A DNA stretch of 64,000 bases from Harmothoe impar (Eukaryota; Annelida; Polychaeta; Phyllodocida; Polynoidae), in NCBI GenBank assembly GCA_947462335.1, contig OX381710.1:65467303-65531302 (forward strand), written 5' to 3'. Below, piece by piece: positions 1 through 12,500 of the stretch (its first letter is position 1; each line of letters starts with the position of its first letter). The notes beneath the pieces are model-generated. The model was not told where the DNA came from. It ran no database searches and saw only the letters and a program-made list of their open reading frames with translations. The translations under genes and the position numbers were made by a program.

Positions 1-11
1 TTTGCCTTCAA
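1..11 (-). CDS. Possible first bases of MCO exon 16
   Basis: On the minus strand, a pyrimidine-rich ctcgtacccacag precedes TTGAAGGCAAA at the window edge, and the phase fits exon 15. The evidence is only 11 nt. On the plus strand, bases 1-48 also read openly up to gtaaggg, so this is weak. Confidence 0.2.
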
Positions 12-403
12 CTGTGGGTACGAGGGATGTGAAGCATTGCATCCAGACGGTAAGGGACAGACACAATACAAACACACAGGCCAGTGTATAAGTGCTGATC
101 TCGTTATACCACTCTGCAGTATTTTCTGAATGTTTGAAAAATACCTATAATTTGTATTCAAAACAAGAACGGCAAGATCCAAAGTAATTTGAAGCAACAG
201 GAGTCTATTACAAAGAAGAAACTGTGGCTTTTCGATATGTAATGGCTCGTACAGGTGCAAGATCTTCAAATAAGAGTGCAGGGGTAATGAAATAAGTGTT
301 AAGTACTTAAGATCTGTATCTTAAATAAGCGCCTGTTCCGTATAAGGGCAGGGGTATAGTGGTATTGAAGCCCGATACTATAAAGTTAAGGTCTGACACC
401 TAC

Positions 404-562
404 CATCAATTTTATTGTCTTGCTCCTCAGGCCACCGAAAGTTTGAACAGGTGCGCATATTCCGTGGCTTGGCGTTCATGTCGGACACATCCCCTGCCTT
501 CAGGATGAGGCTCATGCCTTTTGCGTTGTGGAATGCCAGGTGACTGTGCATGAACCAGTACC
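404..562 (-). CDS. MCO exon 15: last copper motif with Cys-to-Ser change
   Basis: Reads GYWFMHSHLAFHNAKGMSLI. The family motif is 'W..HCH...H...GM': the three His and the axial Met are present, but the Cys that binds type 1 copper is AGT (Ser, 543-545). The exon runs to ATTGATG/gtaggt, phase 1, so at least one more exon follows past the left edge. Confidence 0.93.
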
Positions 563-3500
563 CTGTTATAAGACAGTCAATATCAATGCCTGAGCTATCA
601 ATTGTCACACCAGATAGATACAAGTTGAAAGTCTATGGCCGGATGCAGTCTATGTCCAGGTGCAACCTATGACCAGGTGCAATCTATTTCACTTTGTACA
701 GGGGGAAGGGAGTTTCTTTGTGTTCATTATGTGCTGTCTGTATTGTAATAGAAAAAAAACATCTAAATACATTTATTACCAGAATAAGAGCCTTATTTGT
801 TGGACGGTCATAAACGTCACCTCCCCACATTTTAATGGCTAACCTAGAAGGGAATTTAAAACATGTAATGTATTGCCGTAGCTACCCGGGTGCCCATATC
901 ATTATAAAAGAAATAGCCATTAGTAGTATAATATGTATCGGAACGGGACTATGCTTAAGTACCGTTTATTACTCATTGGACATGCAGCCAATCAGAGGCC
1001 TCCATTTGGTCACGTGACCCGTTGCCATGGTAACGTGACCTACTTAGGGGCTCTCAGCCAATCAGAGGCCAGCATTCTAGGTGACCTACTGACCTACTTA
1101 GGGGCTCTCAGCCAATCAGAGGCCAGCATTCTGGTAACCATGGTAACCTGACCTAATTAGCGACCACATGACTGGTGACCTACTGACCTACTTAGGGACT
1201 CTCAGCCAATCAGAGGCCAGCATTCTGGTAACCATGGTAACGTGACCTAATTAGCGACCACGTGACTCTTTTGTTTGTAAACAACACCACGTGCCCCGTG
1301 GCATGTCACGTGACGTGTTTGTTTGTAAACAAAAGTGACCTAATTAGGGGATTAGTGAGAGCACGTGACTCTATTTTTTGTTTTGTAAACATGTTGACGA
1401 TGAGCTGTTTAGTTTTAAAATAACTTATGTATGAAAATAAAAACACAACAAAAAAATTCATTTTCATTTCTTTTATTCTCATTTCAATCAAAAACTTTTT
1501 TTTTCACACACAAGTTTATGTCTTTTTCTTCTTGTTCTTAGATTTGCAACCAAACAGACCGCAAAGCTTCACCTTGCCAGTCTCACACCCACCACCCTTG
1601 TTCTCCAACATATATTGCACCACTTTGGATAAATCCAACACCATTTCGGCAAGGCAGAGAACCTTTGCCTGCAAGGAACGACCACCATCGCAACACCCCG
1701 TTTCTGTCACAACATCATCATCGCGAGCCTCTGACTCACTGACCGATCGCTCAGCTTTGGATTTTTGCTCATTTGCATGATGCATTTCTTCGGGTTTCTT
1801 GTTCGACATGCTTCAATTAGGAAATGAACGCAATGAGGTCCACAGGTGTTAGCAGAGGTGTCTTCGAGTTGAACACGGTTTCTTTGCCACTTGAACGGAG
1901 CAGAGCGGTTCAGGAAAGACAAGAACTCCCCACTCAGCGGCAGTAAGCCGAAGGAATCAAAGTAGTACACTTCACCAGTCCTCGACACATAAAACGCCAC
2001 CCAATGCTGACCTGGTAAATGTTGAGGATCTGTGTTGCTCACGAAACAAGTGTCCTTGATAGGGTGCTTCGGAATAGTGTCACAAGAGAAAACACCTGAG
2101 AAACGATATTTTGTGTGAACGTTTTCCTTCAAAACTCTACTTATTTCAAGTGTATTCATACGCTACCACCGCCACAGTGTCTTCAGTTCATGTGGTAATC
2201 GGTGATTGGATGGCGATCTCTGGTCAGCTCGACGACGTTGTCGTACACCAAGTAGAGTAGCACCGTTGTTGTCTTCTCTAGCGACGTGCGGAAACTGACC
2301 TCCACCCTCAGCTGACCTGCCCTTATAAGGTTGACGCAACACCCCTCGTGCGACCTGTCTGGGGTTAAATCGAGGGGGAACATGGTGTAACCGTTCAGAA
2401 AATCCTCGTATGAAATACCAAAGGAGCGCACGCCCTCGTACATCCCTCACTGCACGAAATGTTGGATTTACATTAGATTTACTTTCACGTAAACATTTTA
2501 TTTACTTATGTTTATGCATATTTACGTGATATTGGTCTGAAAAAGTAAAATGATCTAAACGTGTGTTTTACAGACTCAGTATACAACGGAACGTCCCTGT
2601 TTACGCAAATGTAAAATCAAGTAACTATCTAGTTTACGTGCCGGTAAAGCCAAGTAAATCTCAATGTAAACTTCATGTTTATGTGATGTAAACCCTGTGT
2701 TTACTTGATGTAAACCTCATGTTTACATGATGAAAACCTCGTGTTTATGTGATTTAAACCTCATGTTTACATGAATTAAACCTCATGTTTAGGTGATGTA
2801 AACCTCATGTTTAGGTGTTGTAAACCTCATGTTTAGGTATGTAAACCTTGTGTTTACGTGATGTAAACCTCGTTTTTACGTGATATAAACCTCATGTTTA
2901 CGTGGTTTAAACCTCATGTTTAGGTGATGTAAACCTCATGTTTAGGTGATGTAAACCTCATGTTTAGGTGATGTAAACCTCATGTTTAGGTGATGTAAAC
3001 CTCATGTTTAGGTGATGTAAACCTCATGTTTACTTAATATAAATGCCAAAACAGCCAGGGGTATGTTTCCAGGGATGGTGGGGCATATTTTATTCATGGG
3101 ATTAGGATTCCATCATTTGAAGATAACTTCAGGCAGCTCTTCAGTAGGAAGGAGGTAGATGCAGGCATGAGGTAGGCAGGTGCAGGCAGGAGGTGTGTTC
3201 CCATGGTCAGACAGCAGTGGACTGAGGAGCTCACACTGCATCCCCATTATATAGGGGGTGCAGTGCTGGTCACGTGACCAGAACGAGACTAGCTCCTGAT
3301 TGGCTGAGGGATCATTATTGCATTGACCACCATGGAGTACACATGGGCAGGCATGAGGTTTCCATCATGTAAACATGAGGTTTATGTCATGTAAACATGA
3401 GGTTTACATCATGTAAACATCATGTAAACATAACGTAAACATGAGGTTTATGATTTAGGTTCGAGATTTACTTGGCTTTATTGGTTGTTTTTTTGAATTG

Positions 3501-6500
3501 TAACTTAGGAATCCAGAAGATGACTACTCATATGGTAGAGAAATGTAACAAAATTCTAGATTCTTTTTATATATATATTTATTTTCTTTTAACAATTTTT
3601 TTCTAAACATGTCAATTGGTCTTCAGAAACATTGGTATCCCATTCAATATCAAAGTAGCACCACAAAGGTATTTTGGGGGAGTTGGTGGGAAGCTGTCGG
3701 AGGTGTAGGGCTTCTGCCCCCGCCTCTTCCCGCCTCTACCACCCTCTGGGCCGCTTGGGGAGTTTGTGAGAAGCTGTGGGACGTGTAGGGCTTCTACCCC
3801 CGCCTCTACCACCCTCTGGGCCGCTTGGGGAGTTTGTGAGAAGCTGTGGGAGGTGTAGGGCTTCTACCCCCACCTCTCCCCCGCCTCTACCACCCTCTGG
3901 GCCGCTTGGGAAGTTGGTGAGAAGCTGTGGGACGTGTAGGGCTTCCACCCCTGCTTCTACCACCCTCTGGGACGCTTGGAGAGTTGGTGGGAAGCTGTGG
4001 GAGGTGTAGGGCTTCTACCCCCACCTCTCCTCGCCTCTACCACCCTCTGGGCTGCTTGGGGAGTTGGTGAGAAGCTGTGGGACGTGTAGGGCGACTCCCC
4101 CCGCCTCCCCCCACCCTCTGGCTGGCAGGAGGAGGTGGTGGAAAGCTGTTGGAGGAGTAGGGCGACTCCCCCACCCTCTGGCTGGCAGGAGGAGGTGGTG
4201 GAAAGCTGTTGGCGGTGTAGGGCGACTCTCTTCACCTCCCCCACCCTCTGGGCGGCTTGGGGATGTGGTAGGAAGCTATGGGAGTTGTAGGGCTTCTCCC
4301 CTAGCCTCCTCCCGTCATGTTACCCTTTAATACCATTGTACATAATGTGTACATCATCTGTACGTCATATATACATTATATATACACTACTATTCTCTTC
4401 CTCATCATTGTACATCAAATGCACATTTGTGTACGTCATTTGTACCTCATAGACCCCATTCCCTGTGAACAAAGAAATGTGTACAACATTTAAGGCGTTA
4501 TATGACGTTTCTCTAATGCTCCTTAGTATGGCACAACGTTATGTTATGTTTATAACGTTATTTTGACGTAAAATAAAAAAAATTTGTTAGCTGGGTTTTT
4601 CTATTCCCTCAACATTTTACATCATGTGTATAACGTGCAAAAAGATTTCTGACTTGAAATGATGAACATATGATAAACATATGACAAACATATGACAAAC
4701 AAGAGGGAGGAGTATGAAGCCCCCACACAAGCCCTAAACTGCCCCCCAGGCCGGCTCAGGGTACCATGGGCCGGGCACTACATGTAGGGCTTCTATCCCA
4801 GCCTCCCCCCCACCTGTTTAGTCCCTCAGCTACACCCCTTGGATTTATGCAAGTATTAAAGTATTTATATGGCATTGAGATTTAATGGGATATATGCAAG
4901 TCAGTAAATATGAATATGGATTTACTGGGATATACGCAAGTCAGTAAATATGGCATTAGGATTTACTGTTTCCGTGTGTAGTGCTAGGTACTCTCTCACG
5001 GCCGCCTTTTTGTTAAAGTCGGGGACTTAGGCATTGTTCGGCACCTTCTGATCATTCACTATCACTTGAAGCGAGCTGATAACGTAATGCTTTATCTCAA
5101 ACGGTTTCTTCAGGTAATTACCGGTGAAGGCGTCGTGGTCGAGGAAACAAATCATCATCGACTTGGGTAGCTGTCCTGTGTTGGAGTGCGTGTAGGTGTG
5201 ATCTCTGTTACCTCCAGGGATGGCGTACGTCGTCACCTCCACTCTGTTGGCCGGGTAGTCGAAGGGTCTGTGTTCTATGACAGCTCTTTCGTGCGTTTCC
5301 ACCACAGAATCCGCTACCAGCACTCGCCGCACGAAGAGCTTTGCTTTGTAGATCTTGAATTTGAAGCCTGCGTCAGCGGCGCACATGAGATAGAAAGAGG
5401 GGGCCGCCTGTTTGAGAGTAAGATTGATTTCCGTCTCTCCAAGGATCAGCTTCGGTTGATGAGATAGGTCAAAGTGGAGTCGTGCCATCTGCGAAAAGTG
5501 ACCTTGGAGATTAGCTTTCTGCGCGCAGCGTACCCAGCATTCTCATCAGTTAACTTGTGAAAGTGACCGGGTGTATCTTGATGCCAGCCCTGGATGCTCA
5601 CGATACCGTCCTTCACGTCTTTGTTGTAGTTGAGTAACCCTTCAAGGTAAGCCGGGTGAGGGTAGGTCTCGGTGTTACCAGACACTTTGAAACCGCCGAT
5701 GGAGACTTGGACGTCTTTGAAGAGCGAGTGAGCCAAGTTGTTCACCGGAGCCACTACGTCGGTAGCCTCTATCGCCTCGCCGCTCGCTTTCACCACCTCG
5801 CATTCTAGATGAAGGTAATTCTCGTTGAGGTCCGTGTACTCTTGCGACTTGTTGATGGTGAAATTGATGTTACCCCCATCCTCTAAAGAGTTTTTTGTTT
5901 CTAACCCGACAAAAGACGACTCGTCTGAGTCGGCGCTACGGCGTGCAGGTCGAGCTCAGAGAGCGCGCACTCGTTACTGCTTTCGTGTACGTAAGCCATT
6001 GTGTTCTCTCTTCACGCCGATGATAGACTTACGCCGACGTCCTCTAGGTTTTTAAATTAATAGGTCGCCCGCCTGTCTACCGGTCGAAGACGTCCCCTCT
6101 GCGCCTCTTGCAAGAGCCACCACCCGTCTGAGGAGAGCGCCGGCGTCGCTTGGTCCCTGCTCGCTCTGCTTTCTTCTTGGGTGTGGTGGTGTTTTTTTTT
6201 CCTCCAGAGAACGCCGTACTCGCCAGACTCTTGAGAGCGCCTACTCCTTGGTCTTCCACGCTGTTCTTGAAAGTCCGTCCCTCCATCACATCTTTAGCCA
6301 CACCGGCGGGGAAGAGCGTTTTTCCTACCGTCTTCAATAGGGGGTAGCCGAGCGCATCAGTCCTAATAGAGCGCCACCGAAACCGTCACCGCTCTAGAAA
6401 GAGCGCCTGCTGTACACATTGATGCCGTTGCCCAGCTGCGCGTTGTAGTAATCGCTGTACCCTTGGCCGGTGGTGCGCTTTGGTGGAAAGTACGGAACGC

Positions 6501-9500
6501 GTTGACGTATCATTTTTCAACGGGTCTCAGATGAAGTGTCACGGTCACCTCACCTCTACTGAATGGTATGGGACGCCGGGATCTGTCTCTTAAGTAGACG
6601 CTGACCTTGTCCAACCTCTTGGATTTCAAGGGGAAATAATCCAAATGTGGAAAACTGATAGCTGCCATCCCACCTCGACACTTTGCACTTCTGTCCACCG
6701 CGACGCAGCGTAACAGAGGCACTTGCATGTCACCCACACGTCTCTCCTCAATGATGTCGGTGTATACGTACACAGAGTACATGTCTCTGAAGGGGTCTAT
6801 CATGTAGACGCTGGTGGTCGACGTCTCAAAATGAGACTTCTCCCCGAAGCCTAGAATGTCCACCAGATGCTTGGTGAGGAGGACGCAAGTGTGTCTCGGC
6901 GGGTCGATGGTGACGCGTCTCGTCAGCGAGTCGTACGAGAAGATGGACCTCTTGGCGAGCAGGAAGCTGGCACACACTAGTCTATCTGTCATGATCTTAT
7001 TCAAGTGCTGGATGAAGTGGACATTGTTTCCGGTGAAAATAGGGGGTAACAAGAATATGTTTGGCAGAAAGGAGCGCACGTTCATTTTTTTCTCCATCCG
7101 TTCAACCATACTTTTTGCCTGAGCACTCATTTCCTCCTTCTCGCGGGTCGCGGACAGGAACTGCTTGTATACGGCATTCGTCTGTTTCAAGTCGACGTCT
7201 CTTTTGAACTTTTTTCTTCCCGCTTTCACTCGCTGCTCTTGCGACGTGTCTGGTGCCTTTTCCACGATATAACTCGCCTCCGTCTCACTTAGCGGGTTAG
7301 CGCTCAAGATCAGCTTCGTCAGACCGATCGCGTTGTTCACTTTGTCCCAGTCCACTTCGTTTTTTTTTCTCTTGCTTCTTTTCCAAAACTTTTTCGCCTC
7401 AGCCAGCGAACCCTTCGTGCTCAGAGGAACAACCATGATCAAATCGTCATCTTGCACGTTGCTCCATTCTGTAGGGAGGATGATCTCACTCAGAGCCGCT
7501 TCGTACGCTTCGGTCAGAAGGAGCGGTGAGTTGAAGTGAGTTCGGAAAGACGTCAAGCTGTTGTCTGGGTAATACTCCATAGAGCTGTTGCTAGGTAGGG
7601 GGATGTTCATTTTTTTTTTTTTCTACGTGATTTTTTTGACAGGAATCCACTCGTTGAACTTGTCGTCGTAACCCAGCCAACGTACGAAAGCTAGCTCTTT
7701 GCCGTCCACGGTCTTGCGACGCAACGCCTCGTCTATCAGGTAACTGTTGTCGTAACGACTCTTGTAGACCTTCTGAACCTCCTCCGGGTAGAACACACCC
7801 TTTATCTCCTCACCGCTGTCGTCTTTTAGCTCGAACCCTCTACTTCCCAAAGTTTTAGAAACGTTCAACACTTCCTCGCGCCAGTTTCCCTCGTACCCTT
7901 TGTCAAAGGCGCCTTTAGTTCTCAACATCCTCACTCTGTCACCCGGAGCGATGACGTCGGCGGTGGACGTCTTTTTTTTTTTTCCTTTTCCATATTTCAT
8001 CGATTTGTTTCTTAGTGGGGAGATCATGTCTGTAGAAAACCCTTTTGCTATTTTCCGAGCTGACGTCAGCGGGCGCCATTTTCAACGTTTTGTGGTGAGT
8101 GCAATTGTAAGAAGACACTACATCGTCCAGTACGTCTAGGTAGCGATACGTGCGCTTGTGTGTGAAATAGCGCCACAGCTTCTCCTTCAGACTTCGGTTC
8201 AAGCGCTCCACTAGATTAGCTTTGATGTCGTCTTTCTCGCTGGTGAAAAACTCTATGTCCTCGCTCCTCAGGTGATCTTGGAAGATCTTGTTGAGAAACT
8301 CTTTCCCTTTGTCTGTCTGAACGGAGCGCTGTTGTCTCTCCGCGGACATCGTTTGGAACGCCTCGGTGACAGCCCCGCCACTTTTGGATTCGGTGGTTAG
8401 GCCCACGCATACCTGGAGAAAACGTTGATTGCCGTCACCACGTACCGGAAGCCGCCGTTGTGAGACGCCAAAGCTTGCATGTCCATCAGGTCTAACTGCC
8501 ACTGCTGATCGATTGCGCCGGTTATCGTCTTGTTCCTTGCGAATTTTCTCCGAATGGGTTTATGTTTAGTGTAGGCGTCCAGCGACACTAAGGCATCTCG
8601 AATGACAGCCGGGTTTCTTTTTCAGTTTGGAAAACTATAGAAAAATAAGATTTTCTCATGAGGGCCTATATACATAATGCACTCAAATTTGAATGCCCTC
8701 CAAAAGACAAATAAACCCCGTGATATAGGCCTTGTTTCTTTTCTTTGTGTTTCATAAGCATCAGACTAATATCCCCAAGAGTTAATAAGGAATACTGTTT
8801 GTCGATCTAAAATTAACTAGATTGTGTGAAATACCTTTAAACTCCGCCTATAATTTTGATAAAGTTATACCATGTCTTGAATTAAGCATGCACAGTCCAA
8901 ATCCGACCTACCGACCCTAGAGTTTCTTCCCATGTTATTTGGCCTAAGCCCCAATATCATTATGACTTTGGTGCTTTAGTATACATCTTAAAACTCTTGT
9001 ATAAGCCGCACCCTGAGCTTGGGCCGAGCCCATAAGCTGCACTGGTGATATGACTTGCATACTAGCCGTGGCTTATGCGCGAGGTTTTGCAGTATATGTT
9101 TCTTTTCACTTTCCACATAGATGACACTTTCTTATTAGCTGCCCACTGTTTAATAATATGAGATGGAATGAAGACAACCAAACAGCCTCACCTGGGTTGT
9201 CTGTCCTGAACCTGGTGACGACGTAGCCCCCTGCTGGTATGACCAGGCTGTCCTTCAGCGGTGCCCTCTGCTGCAGCATACCCGGAACATTGCCTCCAGC
9301 CCAACTTTGGTTTGTCCAACCTGTCACAAGGAGCAAAACTGTTGTTTCACTTTGTTATAGAATTTTGATATGTTTTTCTTGCCTTTTCCCAAAGACATAT
9401 ACTCTCTGCACACTTCCTTTACCAATCGCGCATTTATAAATGCAAATTTTACCCTCCTTTACCAATCGCACATTTATACACAGATTTTGATGATTTCTGA

Positions 9501-12500
9501 CCGATTTTGCCGATTTTCGACCATCTGTGATTTGTCTAAAACTTGGTAAAACCTCATAGATTTTTGTGATGGTGATGTAAGACATCTTGTCTCTGCATAG
9601 GCATTCTTTATGTGGGATAACGGCTTTTGTGCTTTAACGCCAATTTTGTGGGATAAAGGCCCGTGGTCAGCCTTCATCTAACAAAACTATGCTCTTTTGC
9701 GGGATAAAGGACACTTTGTGGGATAAAGGCCCCACAGGGGGTCTCCAATCAATGACTACAAAGGGACTCTTTTAATGTGCTACTTTTGACATCGGATGCA
9801 GCTTTCTCAAAGCTTATTTTATTGTATAATGTATAACCTGGGGCTGGGAGGGCCAGGAGGGTGTTTTTCCCCATTGGTCCAATACGGAACGAATACGGAC
9901 ACAAAATGCGGACCGTATGCGGGACCCGCATTGGGAAGGCGAAAAACTTAATTTTTTCCCCCTCCGTATGACGACCGTATGTGTACACGGAATTGGAATT
10001 TTTTTCGCTGCTTACGGGTTACCAATGCGGGATCCCGTATTGGTCTGCCCGTATTCGTACCCATACGGGACTATGCGACATTGAAAGCGGGAAGCGACTG
10101 AGGAAAACGGGGATACCCCTAGGGAATTCCCTGTCTGACGTCACTTCCGGAATCCGCCATTTGCAATCTGCCGACTGCTACCAAACTTTACCAAACCACA
10201 ACAAGTATAGGAAAACGATGCCAAAAGCCACTAAAAAGGTAAGGACAGCATGTCATATGATGCATTATGGTACAATGTTACACATACTATTCTATGTCGA
10301 TCCGTTCTGTCATGTAAGATGCTATTTTCATTCAATTTTCTCTGCTCCCGCGGTGACCGATGTGTCAGTGTTCACGTACTGTTTCGCTTTATTTCAATGC
10401 AAATGCTATCATGAATTTTTGTTCAGAAGGTGTACACGCTATGTGTTGATTTATTTCAATATTGTTGTATGGGCAAAAGAAGTACCTTAGCCATATAGGG
10501 GGGGGGGTGTCATGGCAGCATGTCCAGCTCCCTGACATTGCCTTTTTTCCTTGTTTCATCATGGAATCACATTCAATTTTTCAGAAACCCCGACCAGATG
10601 CATCCGAAGAATCAGAGGATGAGGTGGAAGAAGGGCACGAGGGGTTGGAGCAGTTGTTCCCAAGCAGTTTTCCAGGCATGGGGGGGGCCCAGATGATTGG
10701 GTATATGGAAAAAATGTTGGCCGAAATGAGGAGATCAGAAGTGCGCCAAAAGGGAAAAGCCCCGTCCAGTGAGCACCATACCAACACCGGTGCCCCCCCC
10801 CCACACAAAAAGCAGAAGCAGATACCCAAGGACGACAGGAAGCGCGATCCTACGTATACACCTGATGCATCCAGTTCCACCGCAAAAAGTGTTAAGAAGC
10901 CATCAGCCAGGGCCAAATCAAAACTAACGAAAAAACAATATGTGGGACAGATATTACCGGGTTATGCCAGTGAACTCAGCCTTAGTATGTCTAGGGACTC
11001 CACCCGAAATCCCTGTACAGTAAAGGGCGCCCATTGGCGGGCTGACGAGCTCGAGGCACTAATTCTTGGTGCCAACCATCTGAAGCCGGTGCTGCGGGGC
11101 AAGTTTAAAGACGCCACCAGTGGGGCAACAATGAAAGAACTAGCCTGGAAAGAGCTGACAGGTAAGAATTATTTTTTATTATATTTATATGCTATAAATG
11201 TTTCTGCCAAACACAGTGTATTCTGTTGCCAATTAACAATGTACAGATGAAACAAAACATGCCACTCTGCCATACATAACACAGTATGCAACTCTGTATT
11301 ACTCCCTGTTGTTACGTCATGAAAAAACTCTCTCCTGCTGTATGTCATGAAGTATAGCATATACATTTTTTTGCCAGATTATGTCTCCTCGGTGGGACTG
11401 AGGGCGAGGACGGTACTGCAGGTGGAGGACAAACTGGGCTACTACTGCCAGCAGGCAAAATGGAAAGTAAGTATATTCCTCCGCTTGTTTCAGAAATTTA
11501 TTTTGTTTATATTATGCTGTAACACCAAATGAACATCGTGATTCATATATTGTATAGACCATATATCAAAAAATGAAGGAATATAAATTATACCCAATAA
11601 CTTACCAAGAAGATGGAAAAAGTTATATTCTGCTTCGTGTTTCCTGAACAAAGAAAGTATTTGGTACACACTGTTATATAGTACAGAACAGGATTTTACT
11701 TTGTGATCCTTTGTGATCCATATTTTAAATTCATGTGCCTTCCCTTTTTGTAACAGAGGCAGAAAATTGATGCAAAGTACCCCACCGGTTCGGGTCGCAG
11801 GGATGCGAAAGATTTTCTTGATGACCTGGAGCAGGTGGCGTGTGACTACTCCGGAGTTGACGTAGTGCTCGGTAAGTAAAATTATCCCTGTCCTTCCTCT
11901 GACATATTGATAAAGGAATATAAAAAAAGTAATGATTTGTGAACGTAATATGAGCCAAACTGAAACAGGAGAAAATAAATAGTATACATTATCATACCCC
12001 ACATGTGGAACAGTAGTGATATCTTGCTTCTTTTTTTAAAAATTATTTCCACACCTGTGTAATACCTGCTTCCATACAACAGGTATAGACGGAATGCAGC
12101 CACCCGATGTGAAGGGTGGGGGCCGGCCTGAGAGGAAATGGTCTTGCTACGACCCAGACCGGCCGGAAAAGGAGGATTACGCCAACATCCGCATGCCCAG
12201 TGCCAGCATGGCGGCTGTAGAGGAAAGAGAGCTGCTGCTCAGCATAGATGGAGGTAAGCAGCGTCCATTTTGTTGCAAAAAAAATTTACATAGGGACAGT
12301 AAAACATGTTGCAGAGATAAAGGTTTCTCCTAAAATATGTACTTTCTTTGGGATGTCCCATATATATGAAAAATGGTATACAGTTTTTTTTTTTTTTTTT
12401 TTTTGTAGTACCGGTGACAGAGGAAAGGCCCGAGGATATGCGGGACTATGAGCTAGATGGCACTTACGTAGAAACAGAGGAGGGTGAGATAGTTCGGGAG

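Larger units (their letters stand above)
2472..4958. mobile_element. Nested repeat element 'A' splitting the capsid gene
   Basis: The capsid coding sequence stops at ~4967 and resumes at ~2463. The segment between is flanked by the 8-bp direct repeat GGATTTAC (2464-2471 and 4959-4966), a likely target duplication. Inside: AT-rich gtaaac/gttta repeats, a GC-rich promoter-like core (3171-3346), inverted gtaaac repeats, a 60-81 bp GC-rich minisatellite (3650-4310), and AT-rich repeats to the right edge. No ORF resembles a transposase, so it is non-autonomous. The superfamily is unknown. Confidence 0.7.
830..8628 (-). mobile_element. Polinton/Maverick (adintovirus-like) fragment in MCO intron 14
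   Basis: Minus-strand gene order: integrase, penton-like protein, small basic protein, capsid protein, adenain-like protease, small ORF, then a repeat-rich end region. This set is diagnostic of Polintons. The integrase lacks its N-terminal part at ~8628, where unrelated sequence begins. I found no protein-primed DNA polymerase B or FtsK-type ATPase, so roughly half of a typical 15-20 kb element is missing. Frameshifts, a stop and a nested insertion mark it as an old, dead copy. The left limit is approximate; terminal inverted repeats could not be matched because the other end is gone. Confidence 0.85.

Noticed and set aside
3612..4330. Several ORFs on both strands (66-95 aa, Pro/Gly-rich)
   Set aside because: They are translations of the GC-rich minisatellite and repeat with its period.
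9981..10490. 169-aa ORF as the true N-terminus of the Harbinger accessory protein
   Set aside because: Its first half lies in subterminal repeats; the ATG at 10218 with a GT donor 21 nt later joins exon 2 in frame and follows promoter motifs.
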